A stretch of DNA of 5,877 nucleotides from Planctomycetota bacterium (GCA_027623615.1 JAQBVH010000242.1:1-5877); one strand, 5' to 3'; positions 1 through 5,819 are shown, numbered from the stretch's first letter. Made by a program: numbers and translations. The notes: a model not told the origin generated them from the sequence alone.

Positions 1-631
1 CGGAGCCCCCCTCGCCGATCACCACACAGACCACCGGCACCTTCAGCTCGAACATGTGCAGGATGTTCTCGGCGATCGCAGCCGCCTGGCCGCGCTCCTC
101 GGCGCCGATGCCGGGGTAGGCGCCGGGGGTGTTGATCAAGGTCACGATCGGCAGGCCGAGCTTCTCCGCCAGCCGCATCTTGCGCATGGCCTTGCGATAG
201 CCCTCCGGGTGGGCGCAGCCGAAGTTCGTGGCCAGGCGCTCCTTGGTCGTGCGGCCCTTGCGGTGGCCGACGAGCATGATCTTGCGGCCGCGCAGGGTCG
301 CGAAGCCGGTCACGATGGCGGCGTCGTCCCGGAACTGCTTGTCGCCGCGCAGCTCGATGAAGTCCTCGAAGGTGTGTCTGAGATAGTCGCTGGCCACGGG
401 CCGCTCGGGGTGGCGCGCCACGTTGACCGCCTCCCACGCGGAGAGACCGGCGTAGGTCTTCGCGAGCTGAGACCGGATCTTGGCCTGCCACGAGGCCACC
501 TCGTCCTGGACGTTCAGTCCGGACTCCGCGGCCTTCAGCTCCAGCTCAGCCAGCTGGGCCTCCATCTCCTGGATGGGGGCCTCGAAGGCCATGCCGGGGG
601 TGTTGTCGGTCCTGCGTTCCTCTTTGGCCAT
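1..631 (-). CDS. accA: Acetyl-CoA carboxylase carboxyltransferase subunit alpha (3' end outside window)
   Basis: AccA and AccD form the cytoplasmic carboxyltransferase that moves the carboxyl group from carboxybiotin on AccB to acetyl-CoA, giving malonyl-CoA for fatty acid synthesis. The 210 residues visible are the N-terminal two thirds of a family usually about 320 long. A Glu/Ala-rich helical N-terminus (residues 15-35) leads to the crotonase-like core with GHRKGRTTKE (122-131), NFGCAHPEGYRKA (136-148), TPGAYPGIGAEERGQ (168-182) and VIGEGGS (204-210), all hallmarks of the family. The residue before TPGAYPG is Asn167, where E. coli AccA has Asp. I chose the ATG at 631 because GGAAG lies five bases upstream; Met14 (MAFEAPIQEME) is a weaker alternative start that would match the E. 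coli N-terminus in length. The reading frame is intact to the window edge. The gene is transcribed away from purL, and accD is not in view. Identity is secure; start choice is fairly secure. Confidence 0.97.
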   Translation of the reverse strand, partial: MAKEERRTDNTPGMAFEAPIQEMEAQLAELELKAAESGLNVQDEVASWQAKIRSQLAKTYAGLSAWEAVNVARHPERPVASDYLRHTFEDFIELRGDKQFRDDAAIVTGFATLRGRKIMLVGHRKGRTTKERLATNFGCAHPEGYRKAMRKMRLAEKLGLPIVTLINTPGAYPGIGAEERGQAAAIAENILHMFELKVPVVCVVIGEGGS

Positions 632-636
632 CGCTG

Positions 637-641
637 CTTCC
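637..641 (-). promoter_or_regulatory. Ribosome binding site of accA
   Basis: On the minus strand GGAAG sits five bases before the ATG at 631. It supports this start over the in-frame Met14 codon, which has no well-placed purine-rich stretch in front of it. Confidence 0.55.
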
Positions 642-654
642 GGCCGTCTGGGCA

Positions 655-674
655 CCCGGCCTGGGAGGGCCGGG
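655..674. repeat. Perfect 7-bp inverted repeat (hairpin) in the accA leader
   Basis: CCCGGCC at 655-661 and GGCCGGG at 668-674 are exact reverse complements around a six-base loop. The element ends 23 bases before the accA start codon and is not followed by a T-run on either strand, so it is not a normal intrinsic terminator. If accA is transcribed from upstream of it, the mRNA leader would carry a strong G/C stem. In DNA this GC-rich such a stem can also arise by chance, so a regulatory role is only a possibility. Confidence 0.4.
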
Positions 675-685
675 AGTGGCTGCGG

Positions 686-718
686 TCGAACCGACATCGT
701 CCGCGACCCGGGGTTCGA
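686..718. repeat. Spaced 7-bp inverted repeat, candidate operator in the accA/purL divergent region
   Basis: TCGAACC (686-692) and GGTTCGA (712-718) are exact reverse complements separated by 19 bases, with equivalent centres 26 bp apart. It lies midway between the divergent genes. The arms could be half-sites for a dimeric regulator or the arms of an RNA stem in the accA leader. I know of no named operator with this sequence. The GGTTCGA arm resembles a tRNA T-loop, but no tRNA fold surrounds it. Confidence 0.3.
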
Positions 719-728
719 AGGCAAGGGC

Positions 729-757
729 ATCAGGGCCGCCCGGCCATTGGGTCCCAA
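729..757 (-). promoter_or_regulatory. Candidate sigma-70-type promoter for accA
   Basis: Read on the minus strand, TTGGGA (757-752) and CCTGAT (734-729) are separated by 17 bases, matching 4/6 and 3/6 of the -35 and -10 consensus. Transcription would start near 722 and give a leader of about 90 bases containing both inverted repeats at 655-674 and 686-718. The match is weak and the organism's own promoter consensus is unknown. Confidence 0.22.
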
Positions 758-775
758 CACGAGGCTCGCTAGACT
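747..775 (+). promoter_or_regulatory. Candidate sigma-70-type promoter for purL-purQ
   Basis: TTGGGT (747-752) and TAGACT (770-775) are 17 bases apart, matching 3/6 and 4/6 of the -35 and -10 consensus. Transcription would start near 782, giving a leader of about 46 bases. The -35 box lies in the palindrome TTGGGTCCCAA (747-757), so it overlaps by one base the candidate minus-strand -35 box for accA. This is the best promoter-like spacing I can find between the two genes, but the evidence is sequence resemblance only. Confidence 0.3.
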
Positions 776-827
776 GCGCGCTTCCCGCTCCCCTTACCAA
801 CCCCAATCGGCCGCTCCGCCCCCCACC

Positions 828-3782
828 ATGGCCTCCGCTCCGACCGTGGCCCTCCCCGACGCCTGGCGCGTCGAAGTCTTCCGCAAGGACTCGTTCGACG
901 ACCCCGATGGCACCCACGCCCAGGGCGCGATCGCTGAGCTCGAAGTCTCTGGCCTCGAGCGGATTCGCATGGGTCGCGGGTACCTGCTGCCGCCCGACCT
1001 CGACCGCGGGGCGGTCGACCGGATCGTCGCGGGGTTGCTCGCGGACCCGGTCGTCGACGAGGCGCGTGTGATCGAGCCGGGCAGCGAGCCCGGCGCTCGC
1101 GACGCCCACCGCATCCTCGTCGCGCGCAAGCCCGGGGTGATGGACCCGGTCGCCACGACGTTGGCGGCGGCCATGGTCAAGGCGGGCCTGCTCGCGAGCA
1201 CGCCGACCGTCGGCACCTTCCGCGCCTGGGAGCTGTCCGGCGCGATCGACGAGGCGGACCTCGCCACGATCGCGCAGCGCGTCCTCGCCAACGTCGTGAT
1301 CGAACAGGTCGCCATCGGCAGCGAGGGGCTGTTCTACGGCAAGCCCGCCGGCCGCGCGACACGGCGGCGGGTCGAGGTGCCGCTGCTCGCGGCGGACGAC
1401 GCCAGCCTCGAGCGGCTCTCGACCGAGGGGGAGCTCTCCCTCGACCTCATCGAGATGCGCGCGATCCAGGCGCACTACAAGGCCGCAGGCCGCGAGCCGA
1501 GCCTGGCCGAGCTCGAGACGATCGCCCAGACCTGGAGCGAGCACTGCCAGCACAAGACCTTCCGCGGCCTGATCGAGATGGACGGGGAGGTGATCGACAA
1601 CCTGCTCAAGTCGACCATCGCCGCCGCGACCCACGAGCTCGGCAAGGACTGGTGCGTCAGCGTCTTCCACGACAACGCCGGCATCATCGAGTTCGATCCT
1701 GACGTCGACGGGGGCTGGGACCTGGCCTTCAAGGTCGAGACCCACAACCACCCCAGCGCGATCGACCCCTACGGCGGCGCGGGCACCGGCATCGGCGGCG
1801 TGATCCGCGACATCCTCGGCGTGGGCCTCGGCGCCAAGCCGATCGCGAACATCGACGCCTTCTTCGTCGGCCCTCCGGACCTGCCCCGCGAGGACGTGCC
1901 CAAGGGCTCGATGCACCCGCGCCGCATCCTGCGCGGCGTCGTCGCCGGCGTGCGCGACTACGGCAACCGCATGGGCATCCCCACCATCTCAGGCGGGGTC
2001 TGGTTCCACGAGGGCTACGTCGCGAACCCGCTGGTCTACGCGGGCACCCTCGGGCTGCTGCCGCGCAGCGCCGCGACCAAGGAGGTCAAGCCCGGCGACG
2101 TGATCCTGGTGGCCGGCGGCCGCACGGGGCGCGACGGAATCCACGGCGCGACCTTCTCGTCGGTCGAGCTCTCCGAGGACAGCGAGACCGTCTCGGCCGG
2201 CGCGGTCCAGATCGGCGACCCGATCACCGAGAAGCGCCTGCTCGATGGCCTGCTGCGCGCCCGTGACGCGGGCCTCTACCGCGGCTTGACCGACTGCGGC
2301 GCCGGCGGCCTGTCGAGCGCGGTCGGCGAGATGGGCGCCGAGTGCGGTGCGCGCGTGGACCTCGAGCAGGTGCCGCTCAAGTACCCCGGCCTGGCCCCGG
2401 ACGAGATCTGGATCTCCGAGGCCCAGGAGCGCATGGTCATGGCCGTCCCGCCCGAGGACCTCGACGCGTGCATCGCCGTCTTCGCGGCCGAATGCGTCGA
2501 AGCGACCGCGATCGGGACCTTCACGGACACCGGCCTGCTCGAGCTCTTCTACGAGGGCGACGAGGTCGGGACGCTGCAGATGGACTTCCTGCACGAGGGC
2601 ACGCCGCGGCCCACGCGCCAGGCGGAGTGGACCGCGCCCGACCTGCCCGACCCGGGCGCGCCGCGCCTCGACGACCTGCACGCCACCCTGCTCGACGTGC
2701 TGGCCAGCCCGACGATCTCGAGCAAGGAGTGGATCATCCGCCAGTACGACCACGAGGTGCAGGACATGTCAGTGGTCAAGCCGCTGGCCGGCCCGGCGGG
2801 CGTGGGTCCGGCGGACGGGGTCGTCCTCAAGCCGCTGGTCGAGTCGAAGAAGGGGGCCGCCCTCGGCGCCGGCGCGAACGCGCGCTACGGACGCCTCGAT
2901 CCACGGGCGATGACCCTGTCGGCGATCGACGAGGCCCTGCGCAACGTCGTCTGCTGCTACGGCGACCCGAGGCGCACCGCGATCCTCGACAACTTCTCGT
3001 GGGGCAACTGCAACAAGCCCGACCGACTCGGCTCGCTCGTGATCTCGGCCAAGGCCTGCTACGAGGGCGCGATGGCCTACGGCACGCCCTTCATCTCTGG
3101 CAAGGACTCGCTCAACAACGAGTACCGCGTCGGCGAGGAGAGCCTGGCGATCCCGCCCACCCTGTACGTGTCGTCCCTCTCGATCGTCCCGAACGTCGAG
3201 CGCTGCTTGACGATGGACGCGAAGGCGGACGGCAACCTGTTGATCCTGGTCGGCGACACGCGTCCCGAGCTGGGCGGCAGCGAGCTGCACGCGCACCTGG
3301 GCCTCGACGGCGGTCGGGTGCCCTGCCCGGACCTGAAGCGCGCGCCCAAGCTCTTCGATCAGCTGCACGGCGCGATGAAGATGGGCTACCTCAAGAGCTG
3401 CCACGACCTGTCCGAGGGCGGGCTCGCGGTGGCCGTCGCCGAGATGTGCCTGGCCGGCGGCCTCGGCGCGGACATCGACCTGTCGGTCATCGGCCACGAG
3501 CCGTTCCCGGCGGGCTACAACCCGACCACGACGCTGCTGTTCTCCGAGAGCCCGACCCGCTTTCTGATCGAGGTCGAGCCCGGCAAGAAGTACAACCTGC
3601 AGACCAAGCTGATGGGCGTCTCGTGCACCCCACTCGGGCGCCTGTCGCGCAAGGGCAAGCTGACGATCAAGGACGTCGGCGGCGCGCCGTGCGGCGCCTG
3701 GACCCTGGACGAGTTGCGCGAGGCCTTCCAGCGCGTCGGCAACGACCTGGGCGGCTTCCACGGCGAGGGAGACTCCGAATGA
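828..3782 (+). CDS. purL: FGAM synthase catalytic subunit PurL with fused tandem PurS-like N-terminus
   Basis: PurL turns FGAR, ATP and ammonia delivered from glutamine into FGAM, step 4 of purine synthesis, in the cytoplasm. The product is 984 residues, between the small PurL (about 740, working with PurS and PurQ) and the large single-chain form (about 1,290). Residues 14-82 (VEVFRKDSFDDPDG) and 95-163 (RILVARKPGVMDP to VIEQVAIG) each look like a PurS unit. The catalytic part follows: TWSEHCQHKT (235-244), VETHNHPSAIDPYGG (303-317) and GRTGRDGIHGAT (431-442). Next come GLTDCGAGGL (486-495), RQYDHEV (638-644) opening the second half, SGKDSLNN (757-764) and CHDLSEGGL (858-866). No glutaminase domain is present. 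I chose the ATG at 828 because homology starts a few residues later and the upstream frame is low-quality and runs antisense to accA. No Shine-Dalgarno is visible there. The stop overlaps the purQ start, which implies coupled translation. Confidence 0.96.
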   Translation: MASAPTVALPDAWRVEVFRKDSFDDPDGTHAQGAIAELEVSGLERIRMGRGYLLPPDLDRGAVDRIVAGLLADPVVDEARVIEPGSEPGARDAHRILVARKPGVMDPVATTLAAAMVKAGLLASTPTVGTFRAWELSGAIDEADLATIAQRVLANVVIEQVAIGSEGLFYGKPAGRATRRRVEVPLLAADDASLERLSTEGELSLDLIEMRAIQAHYKAAGREPSLAELETIAQTWSEHCQHKTFRGLIEMDGEVIDNLLKSTIAAATHELGKDWCVSVFHDNAGIIEFDPDVDGGWDLAFKVETHNHPSAIDPYGGAGTGIGGVIRDILGVGLGAKPIANIDAFFVGPPDLPREDVPKGSMHPRRILRGVVAGVRDYGNRMGIPTISGGVWFHEGYVANPLVYAGTLGLLPRSAATKEVKPGDVILVAGGRTGRDGIHGATFSSVELSEDSETVSAGAVQIGDPITEKRLLDGLLRARDAGLYRGLTDCGAGGLSSAVGEMGAECGARVDLEQVPLKYPGLAPDEIWISEAQERMVMAVPPEDLDACIAVFAAECVEATAIGTFTDTGLLELFYEGDEVGTLQMDFLHEGTPRPTRQAEWTAPDLPDPGAPRLDDLHATLLDVLASPTISSKEWIIRQYDHEVQDMSVVKPLAGPAGVGPADGVVLKPLVESKKGAALGAGANARYGRLDPRAMTLSAIDEALRNVVCCYGDPRRTAILDNFSWGNCNKPDRLGSLVISAKACYEGAMAYGTPFISGKDSLNNEYRVGEESLAIPPTLYVSSLSIVPNVERCLTMDAKADGNLLILVGDTRPELGGSELHAHLGLDGGRVPCPDLKRAPKLFDQLHGAMKMGYLKSCHDLSEGGLAVAVAEMCLAGGLGADIDLSVIGHEPFPAGYNPTTTLLFSESPTRFLIEVEPGKKYNLQTKLMGVSCTPLGRLSRKGKLTIKDVGGAPCGAWTLDELREAFQRVGNDLGGFHGEGDSE
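3765..3771 (+). promoter_or_regulatory. Ribosome binding site of purQ inside the end of purL
   Basis: GAGGGAG ends seven bases before the purQ ATG at 3779. It fixes the start although the purQ frame stays open far upstream, back to at least 2342. Confidence 0.7.
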
Positions 3783-4543
3783 CCACCCCCAAGGCACTGG
3801 TGCTGCGCAGCGGCGGCACGAACTGTGAGGACGAGACCGCGCGGGCCCTCGAGCTCGGCGGCGCCGAGGCGGACATCCTGCACTGCGATCGGGTCCTCGA
3901 GGACCCGGCGCGGCTGGACCCGTACCAGATCCTCGTCTTCGCCGGAGGCTTCTCCTACGGGGACGACCTGGCGGCGGGCCTCGAGCTGCGCACCCGACTG
4001 CGCGAGAAGCTCGGCGGCCACGTGGCGGGCGGCGGGTTGATCCTCGGCGTCTGCAACGGCTTCCAGGTGCTGGTCGAGTCCGGCATCTTCGAGCCGGACA
4101 AGGCCCCCGAGGAGCGCTCGATCGCGCTCTACGCGAACGCCTCGAACCACTACGAGTGCCGCTGGGTCGAGATCGAGGCCCAGGATTGCCGCTGCCCCTG
4201 GCTGACCGCGGGCGAGCGCATGCCGACCCCGGTGGCCCACGCCGAGGGCCGCTTCGTCGTGCGCGACGGGGCCGCCCTCGAGGCCCTGCGCGCCGGCGGC
4301 CAGATCGCCCTGACCTACGTGGGCCAGGGCTACCCGGCCAACCCGAACGGGGCCGTGGCCGACATCGCCGGCATCTGCGACCCGACCGGCCAGGTGCTGG
4401 GCTTGATGCCGCACCCCGAGCGCAACCTCGACCCGTGGAACCACCCGGCCTGGACCAGCCTGGGCAAGCGCAGCGAGGGCGAGGGCCTGGCCTTCTACCG
4501 GCGCATGGTCGAGGTCGCGGCCTCGGGCCAGCCGGTGGTTTGA
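3779..4543 (+). CDS. purQ: FGAM synthase glutaminase subunit PurQ
   Basis: PurQ is the class I glutamine amidotransferase subunit that hydrolyses glutamine and passes ammonia to PurL. The 254 residues contain the whole triad: the nucleophile Cys92 in GVCNGFQ (90-96), and His212 and Glu214 in MPHPER. Other family marks are RSGGTNCEDE near the N-terminus (the usual PGTNC with Gly for Pro), FAGGFSYGDDLAAGL before the nucleophile, AHAEGRF, and NPNGAVADIAGICDPTG before the His-Glu pair. It is somewhat longer than Bacillus PurQ (about 227). The ATG overlaps the purL stop by four bases (ATGA) and has a good Shine-Dalgarno, so the two subunits are probably made in matched amounts from one mRNA. With the PurS-like units fused to PurL, these two genes may make the complete enzyme. 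The frame is intact and the identity clear. Confidence 0.97.
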   Translation: MTTPKALVLRSGGTNCEDETARALELGGAEADILHCDRVLEDPARLDPYQILVFAGGFSYGDDLAAGLELRTRLREKLGGHVAGGGLILGVCNGFQVLVESGIFEPDKAPEERSIALYANASNHYECRWVEIEAQDCRCPWLTAGERMPTPVAHAEGRFVVRDGAALEALRAGGQIALTYVGQGYPANPNGAVADIAGICDPTGQVLGLMPHPERNLDPWNHPAWTSLGKRSEGEGLAFYRRMVEVAASGQPVV

Positions 4544-4558
4544 GGGCTTCCGCGAAAG

Positions 4559-4587
4559 TTGGGAGTCGATTTCTGAGGCCCGACATT
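4559..4587 (+). promoter_or_regulatory. Weak candidate promoter for the lipoprotein cluster
   Basis: TTGGGA (4559-4564) and GACATT (4582-4587) are 17 bases apart, with 4/6 and 3/6 consensus matches. The 103-bp gap after purQ (4544-4646) is large enough for a separate promoter. TTGTCA at 4606-4611 is a better -35 box but has no suitable -10. No clear terminator for purLQ is visible: CCCGA/TCGGG (4579-4583 and 4592-4596) makes only a 5-bp stem with an eight-base loop and no T-run. The trio may equally be co-transcribed with purLQ. Confidence 0.15.
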
Positions 4588-4633
4588 GGAATCGGGTTCC
4601 CCAGCTTGTCACCCTGCGCATCTACCGCATTCC

Positions 4634-4641
4634 AAGGGGGG
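4634..4641 (+). promoter_or_regulatory. Shine-Dalgarno of the first lipoprotein gene, deciding its TTG start
   Basis: AAGGGGGG lies five bases before the TTG at 4647. It is the strongest purine run in the gap and supports TTG initiation. The next in-frame alternative would remove most of the signal peptide. Confidence 0.65.
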
Positions 4642-4646
4642 AAGCC

Positions 4647-5030
4647 TTGAAACACCTGATTCTCGCTCTCGTGCTGGCGCCCATCGCGGCCCTGGCGAGC
4701 TGCGCGCCGCTGGCCATCGTCACGACCACCATCCTCGTCACCGACGACTGGAAGGACAACGCCCTGACCGCCGACGTCTCCGATGACGTCAACGTGGTCT
4801 GGGCCAGTGTCCGCAGCAGCATGGCCAACATCACGGACGCCCTGCTGCACGTCGACGAGGACCACCGCGCGATCCAGACCCGCGTCGACAACGCCGTGGT
4901 CGTCGTCCACGTGATGCAGTGGGACGTCGACGAGACTCGCATCTACGTCGAGGCCCAGAAGTACATGCTGCACAGCCCGGAGGTCGCGCAGCTCGTCATG
5001 CAGCGCCTCGTCGCCAACCTGCGCGACTAG
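4647..5030 (+). CDS. Small predicted lipoprotein, DUF3568-like, copy 1
   Basis: The function is unknown. The 127-residue product begins with a short lipoprotein signal peptide: Lys2-His3, a hydrophobic stretch (4-17), and lipobox LASC with Cys19 as the lipidated residue. This predicts a 109-residue mature protein anchored in the outer or inner membrane. The mature part has a hydrophobic start, a segment around Val-Trp52 likely to be the first helix, VDEDHRA (69-75), two probable beta strands (about 79-103) and a C-terminal helix. This order resembles the DUF3568 family of about 130-residue bacterial lipoproteins; I recall this from memory and have not searched. The TTG start is supported by a strong Shine-Dalgarno and by MKHL at the N-terminus, which copy 3 shares. 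It is the first of three tandem paralogs, with nine bases between its stop and the next gene. Confidence 0.82.
   Translation: MKHLILALVLAPIAALASCAPLAIVTTTILVTDDWKDNALTADVSDDVNVVWASVRSSMANITDALLHVDEDHRAIQTRVDNAVVVVHVMQWDVDETRIYVEAQKYMLHSPEVAQLVMQRLVANLRD
4851..5012 (+). repeat. Direct repeat copy A, 162 bp, within the first lipoprotein gene
   Basis: This block matches 5217-5378 at a fixed offset of 366 bp with 154 of 162 bases identical and no gaps. It includes an exact 74-base run (4863-4936). Only four differences are silent. The protein changes are Asp to Ala, Gln to Glu and Leu to Ile. It covers the C-terminal 54 codons or so of the conserved domain. Confidence 0.95.
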
Positions 5031-5033
5031 GAG
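5029..5033 (+). promoter_or_regulatory. Shine-Dalgarno of the second lipoprotein gene, overlapping the upstream stop
   Basis: AGGAG shares its first two bases with the TAG stop of the preceding gene and lies six bases before the GTG at 5040. It supports that GTG as the start and suggests coupled translation. Confidence 0.65.
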
Positions 5034-5039
5034 CCACCC

Positions 5040-5411
5040 GTGGCTCCAGTCCGTGGTCCCGGGTGGTTTGGATGGGTCGGCGTGTCCCTCCTCGCCGGGC
5101 TGGGGGGCTGTAGGTCCGAGCCTCTCGCCGTCGTTGTGATCACCTCCAACATCGCCGACGAGTGGAGGGAGAACGCGCTCACGGCCGATGTCCGGATGGA
5201 CGCCACGATCCTCGACGTCGACGAGGCTCACCGCGCGATCCAGACCCGCGTCGACAACGCCGTGGTCGTCGTCCACGTGATGCAGTGGGACGTCGACGAG
5301 ACCCGCATCTACGTCGAGGCCCAGAAGTACATGCTGCACAGCCCCGAGGTGGCGCAGCTCGTGATGGAGCGCATCGTCTCCGACCTCCGAATCCTGAAAG
5401 ACCCCGGATGA
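5040..5411 (+). CDS. Small predicted lipoprotein, DUF3568-like, copy 2, lacking the first-helix segment
   Basis: The function is unknown. The 123-residue product has its own signal peptide, unlike copy 1: MAPVRG, then a Trp- and Gly-rich hydrophobic stretch, and lipobox LGGC with Cys24 (100-residue mature form). After the Cys it tracks copy 1 (PLAVVVITSN, then EWRENALTADV). It then drops the stretch equal to residues 45-63 of copy 1, which holds the Val-Trp helix, so it is a net 16 residues shorter there. It rejoins at VDEAHRAIQTRVDN (60-73) and is nearly identical to copy 1 until its own tail, RILKDPG. The GTG start has AGGAG six bases upstream. The frame is intact despite the deletion, and its stop overlaps the next start by ATGA. 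It may be a functional variant or an early stage of decay. Only one Arg and no Lys in the signal n-region makes export a little less certain. Confidence 0.78.
   Translation: MAPVRGPGWFGWVGVSLLAGLGGCRSEPLAVVVITSNIADEWRENALTADVRMDATILDVDEAHRAIQTRVDNAVVVVHVMQWDVDETRIYVEAQKYMLHSPEVAQLVMERIVSDLRILKDPG
5217..5378 (+). repeat. Direct repeat copy B, 162 bp, within the second lipoprotein gene
   Basis: Partner of 4851-5012, with 154/162 bases identical. The homologous part just upstream (4737-4778 against 5151-5192) is only 33/42 identical, so the two genes are mosaic. This points to gene conversion or a recent partial duplication confined to the 3' half. Confidence 0.95.
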
Positions 5412-5803
5412 AGCACCTCAGCCCTCGCGCCCTCACCGCGCTGCTCCTCCTCCCCCTGCCCCTGTTCGGCAGCTGTGTGGTGGCCGCGGCAGGTGTAGCC
5501 GGCGCCCTGGTCACCAACGAGTTCACCTCCAACGCCTCGCTCGCCTTCCTCGAGGAGGACCTGGACCACGTCTGGAACACCGCCAAGGAGACCATGCAGC
5601 GGCGCTCCCTCGACGCGGTCCAGATCGACGAGCAGACTCGCGCCCTGCGCGCGAACGTGGACGGCGCCACGGTCACGGTCCAGGTCGCCCGCTACGACGG
5701 CACCCAGATCAGGCTGGCCGTCAGCGCCAAGAAGTGGGGCTTCTACGACGCGGACCAGGCCAACACGATCATCACGCTGATCAAGAAGGAGATCGACCGC
5801 TGA
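5408..5803 (+). CDS. Small predicted lipoprotein, DUF3568-like, copy 3 (diverged paralog)
   Basis: The function is unknown. The 131-residue product has a signal peptide (MKHLSPR, then a Leu/Pro-rich hydrophobic stretch) ending in LFGSC. Cys23 is the probable lipidated residue, with Phe at -3 where Leu is usual. The mature form is 109 residues, the same as copy 1. A hydrophobic Ala/Gly/Val run follows the Cys, then NEFTSNA, Val-Trp56, IDEQTRA (73-79), VDGATVTVQVARYDG, a second probable strand and a Lys-rich C-terminal helix. The pattern NA, VW, M, DA, DE, RA, VD aligns with copy 1 without large gaps, so this copy keeps the segment missing from copy 2. It has diverged beyond DNA-level similarity. 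The start overlaps the preceding stop (ATGA) with only a weak GAAAGA upstream, so translation is probably coupled. Together the three genes look like one transcription unit. Confidence 0.85.
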   Translation: MKHLSPRALTALLLLPLPLFGSCVVAAAGVAGALVTNEFTSNASLAFLEEDLDHVWNTAKETMQRRSLDAVQIDEQTRALRANVDGATVTVQVARYDGTQIRLAVSAKKWGFYDADQANTIITLIKKEIDR

Positions 5804-5805
5804 GC

Positions 5806-5819
5806 GCCCCGAAAGGGGT
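5806..5819 (+). terminator. Short GAAA-tetraloop stem after the lipoprotein cluster
   Basis: CCCC-GAAA-GGGG (5807-5818), extended by one G-T wobble pair, starts four bases after the last stop codon. GAAA is a stable tetraloop, but the stem is only 4-5 bp and no T-run follows. It could protect the 3' end or be a weak terminator. Confidence 0.2.

Noticed and set aside
705..725. tRNA-like T-loop sequence GGTTCGA
   Set aside because: No acceptor, anticodon or D-arm pairing surrounds it. It is one arm of a spaced inverted repeat.
480..827. Upstream extension of the purL frame
   Set aside because: The extra residues run antisense to accA and through the intergenic region and resemble no PurL N-terminus. 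The PurS-like homology starts just after the ATG at 828.
546..1916. Minus-strand open frame overlapping the accA start and the purL 5' half
   Set aside because: It conflicts with both accA and purL, has Arg/Gly/Ala/Asp-rich translation, and shows no recognisable domain.
2342..3778. Upstream extension of the purQ frame, which would look like a fusion
   Set aside because: It is the wrong frame of purL. The purQ start at 3779 has its own ribosome binding site and matches the family N-terminus.
2769..5339. Very long minus-strand open frame opposite purL, purQ and the first lipoprotein genes
   Set aside because: It is antisense to clearly identified genes and consists of low-complexity Arg/Gly/Ala/Pro-rich translation typical of shadows in GC-rich DNA. 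It shows no family motif.
4851..5378. Direct repeats as a CRISPR or mobile-element signature
   Set aside because: There are only two copies, both lie inside homologous coding frames, and no spacers, terminal inverted repeats or transposase are present. They reflect gene duplication.
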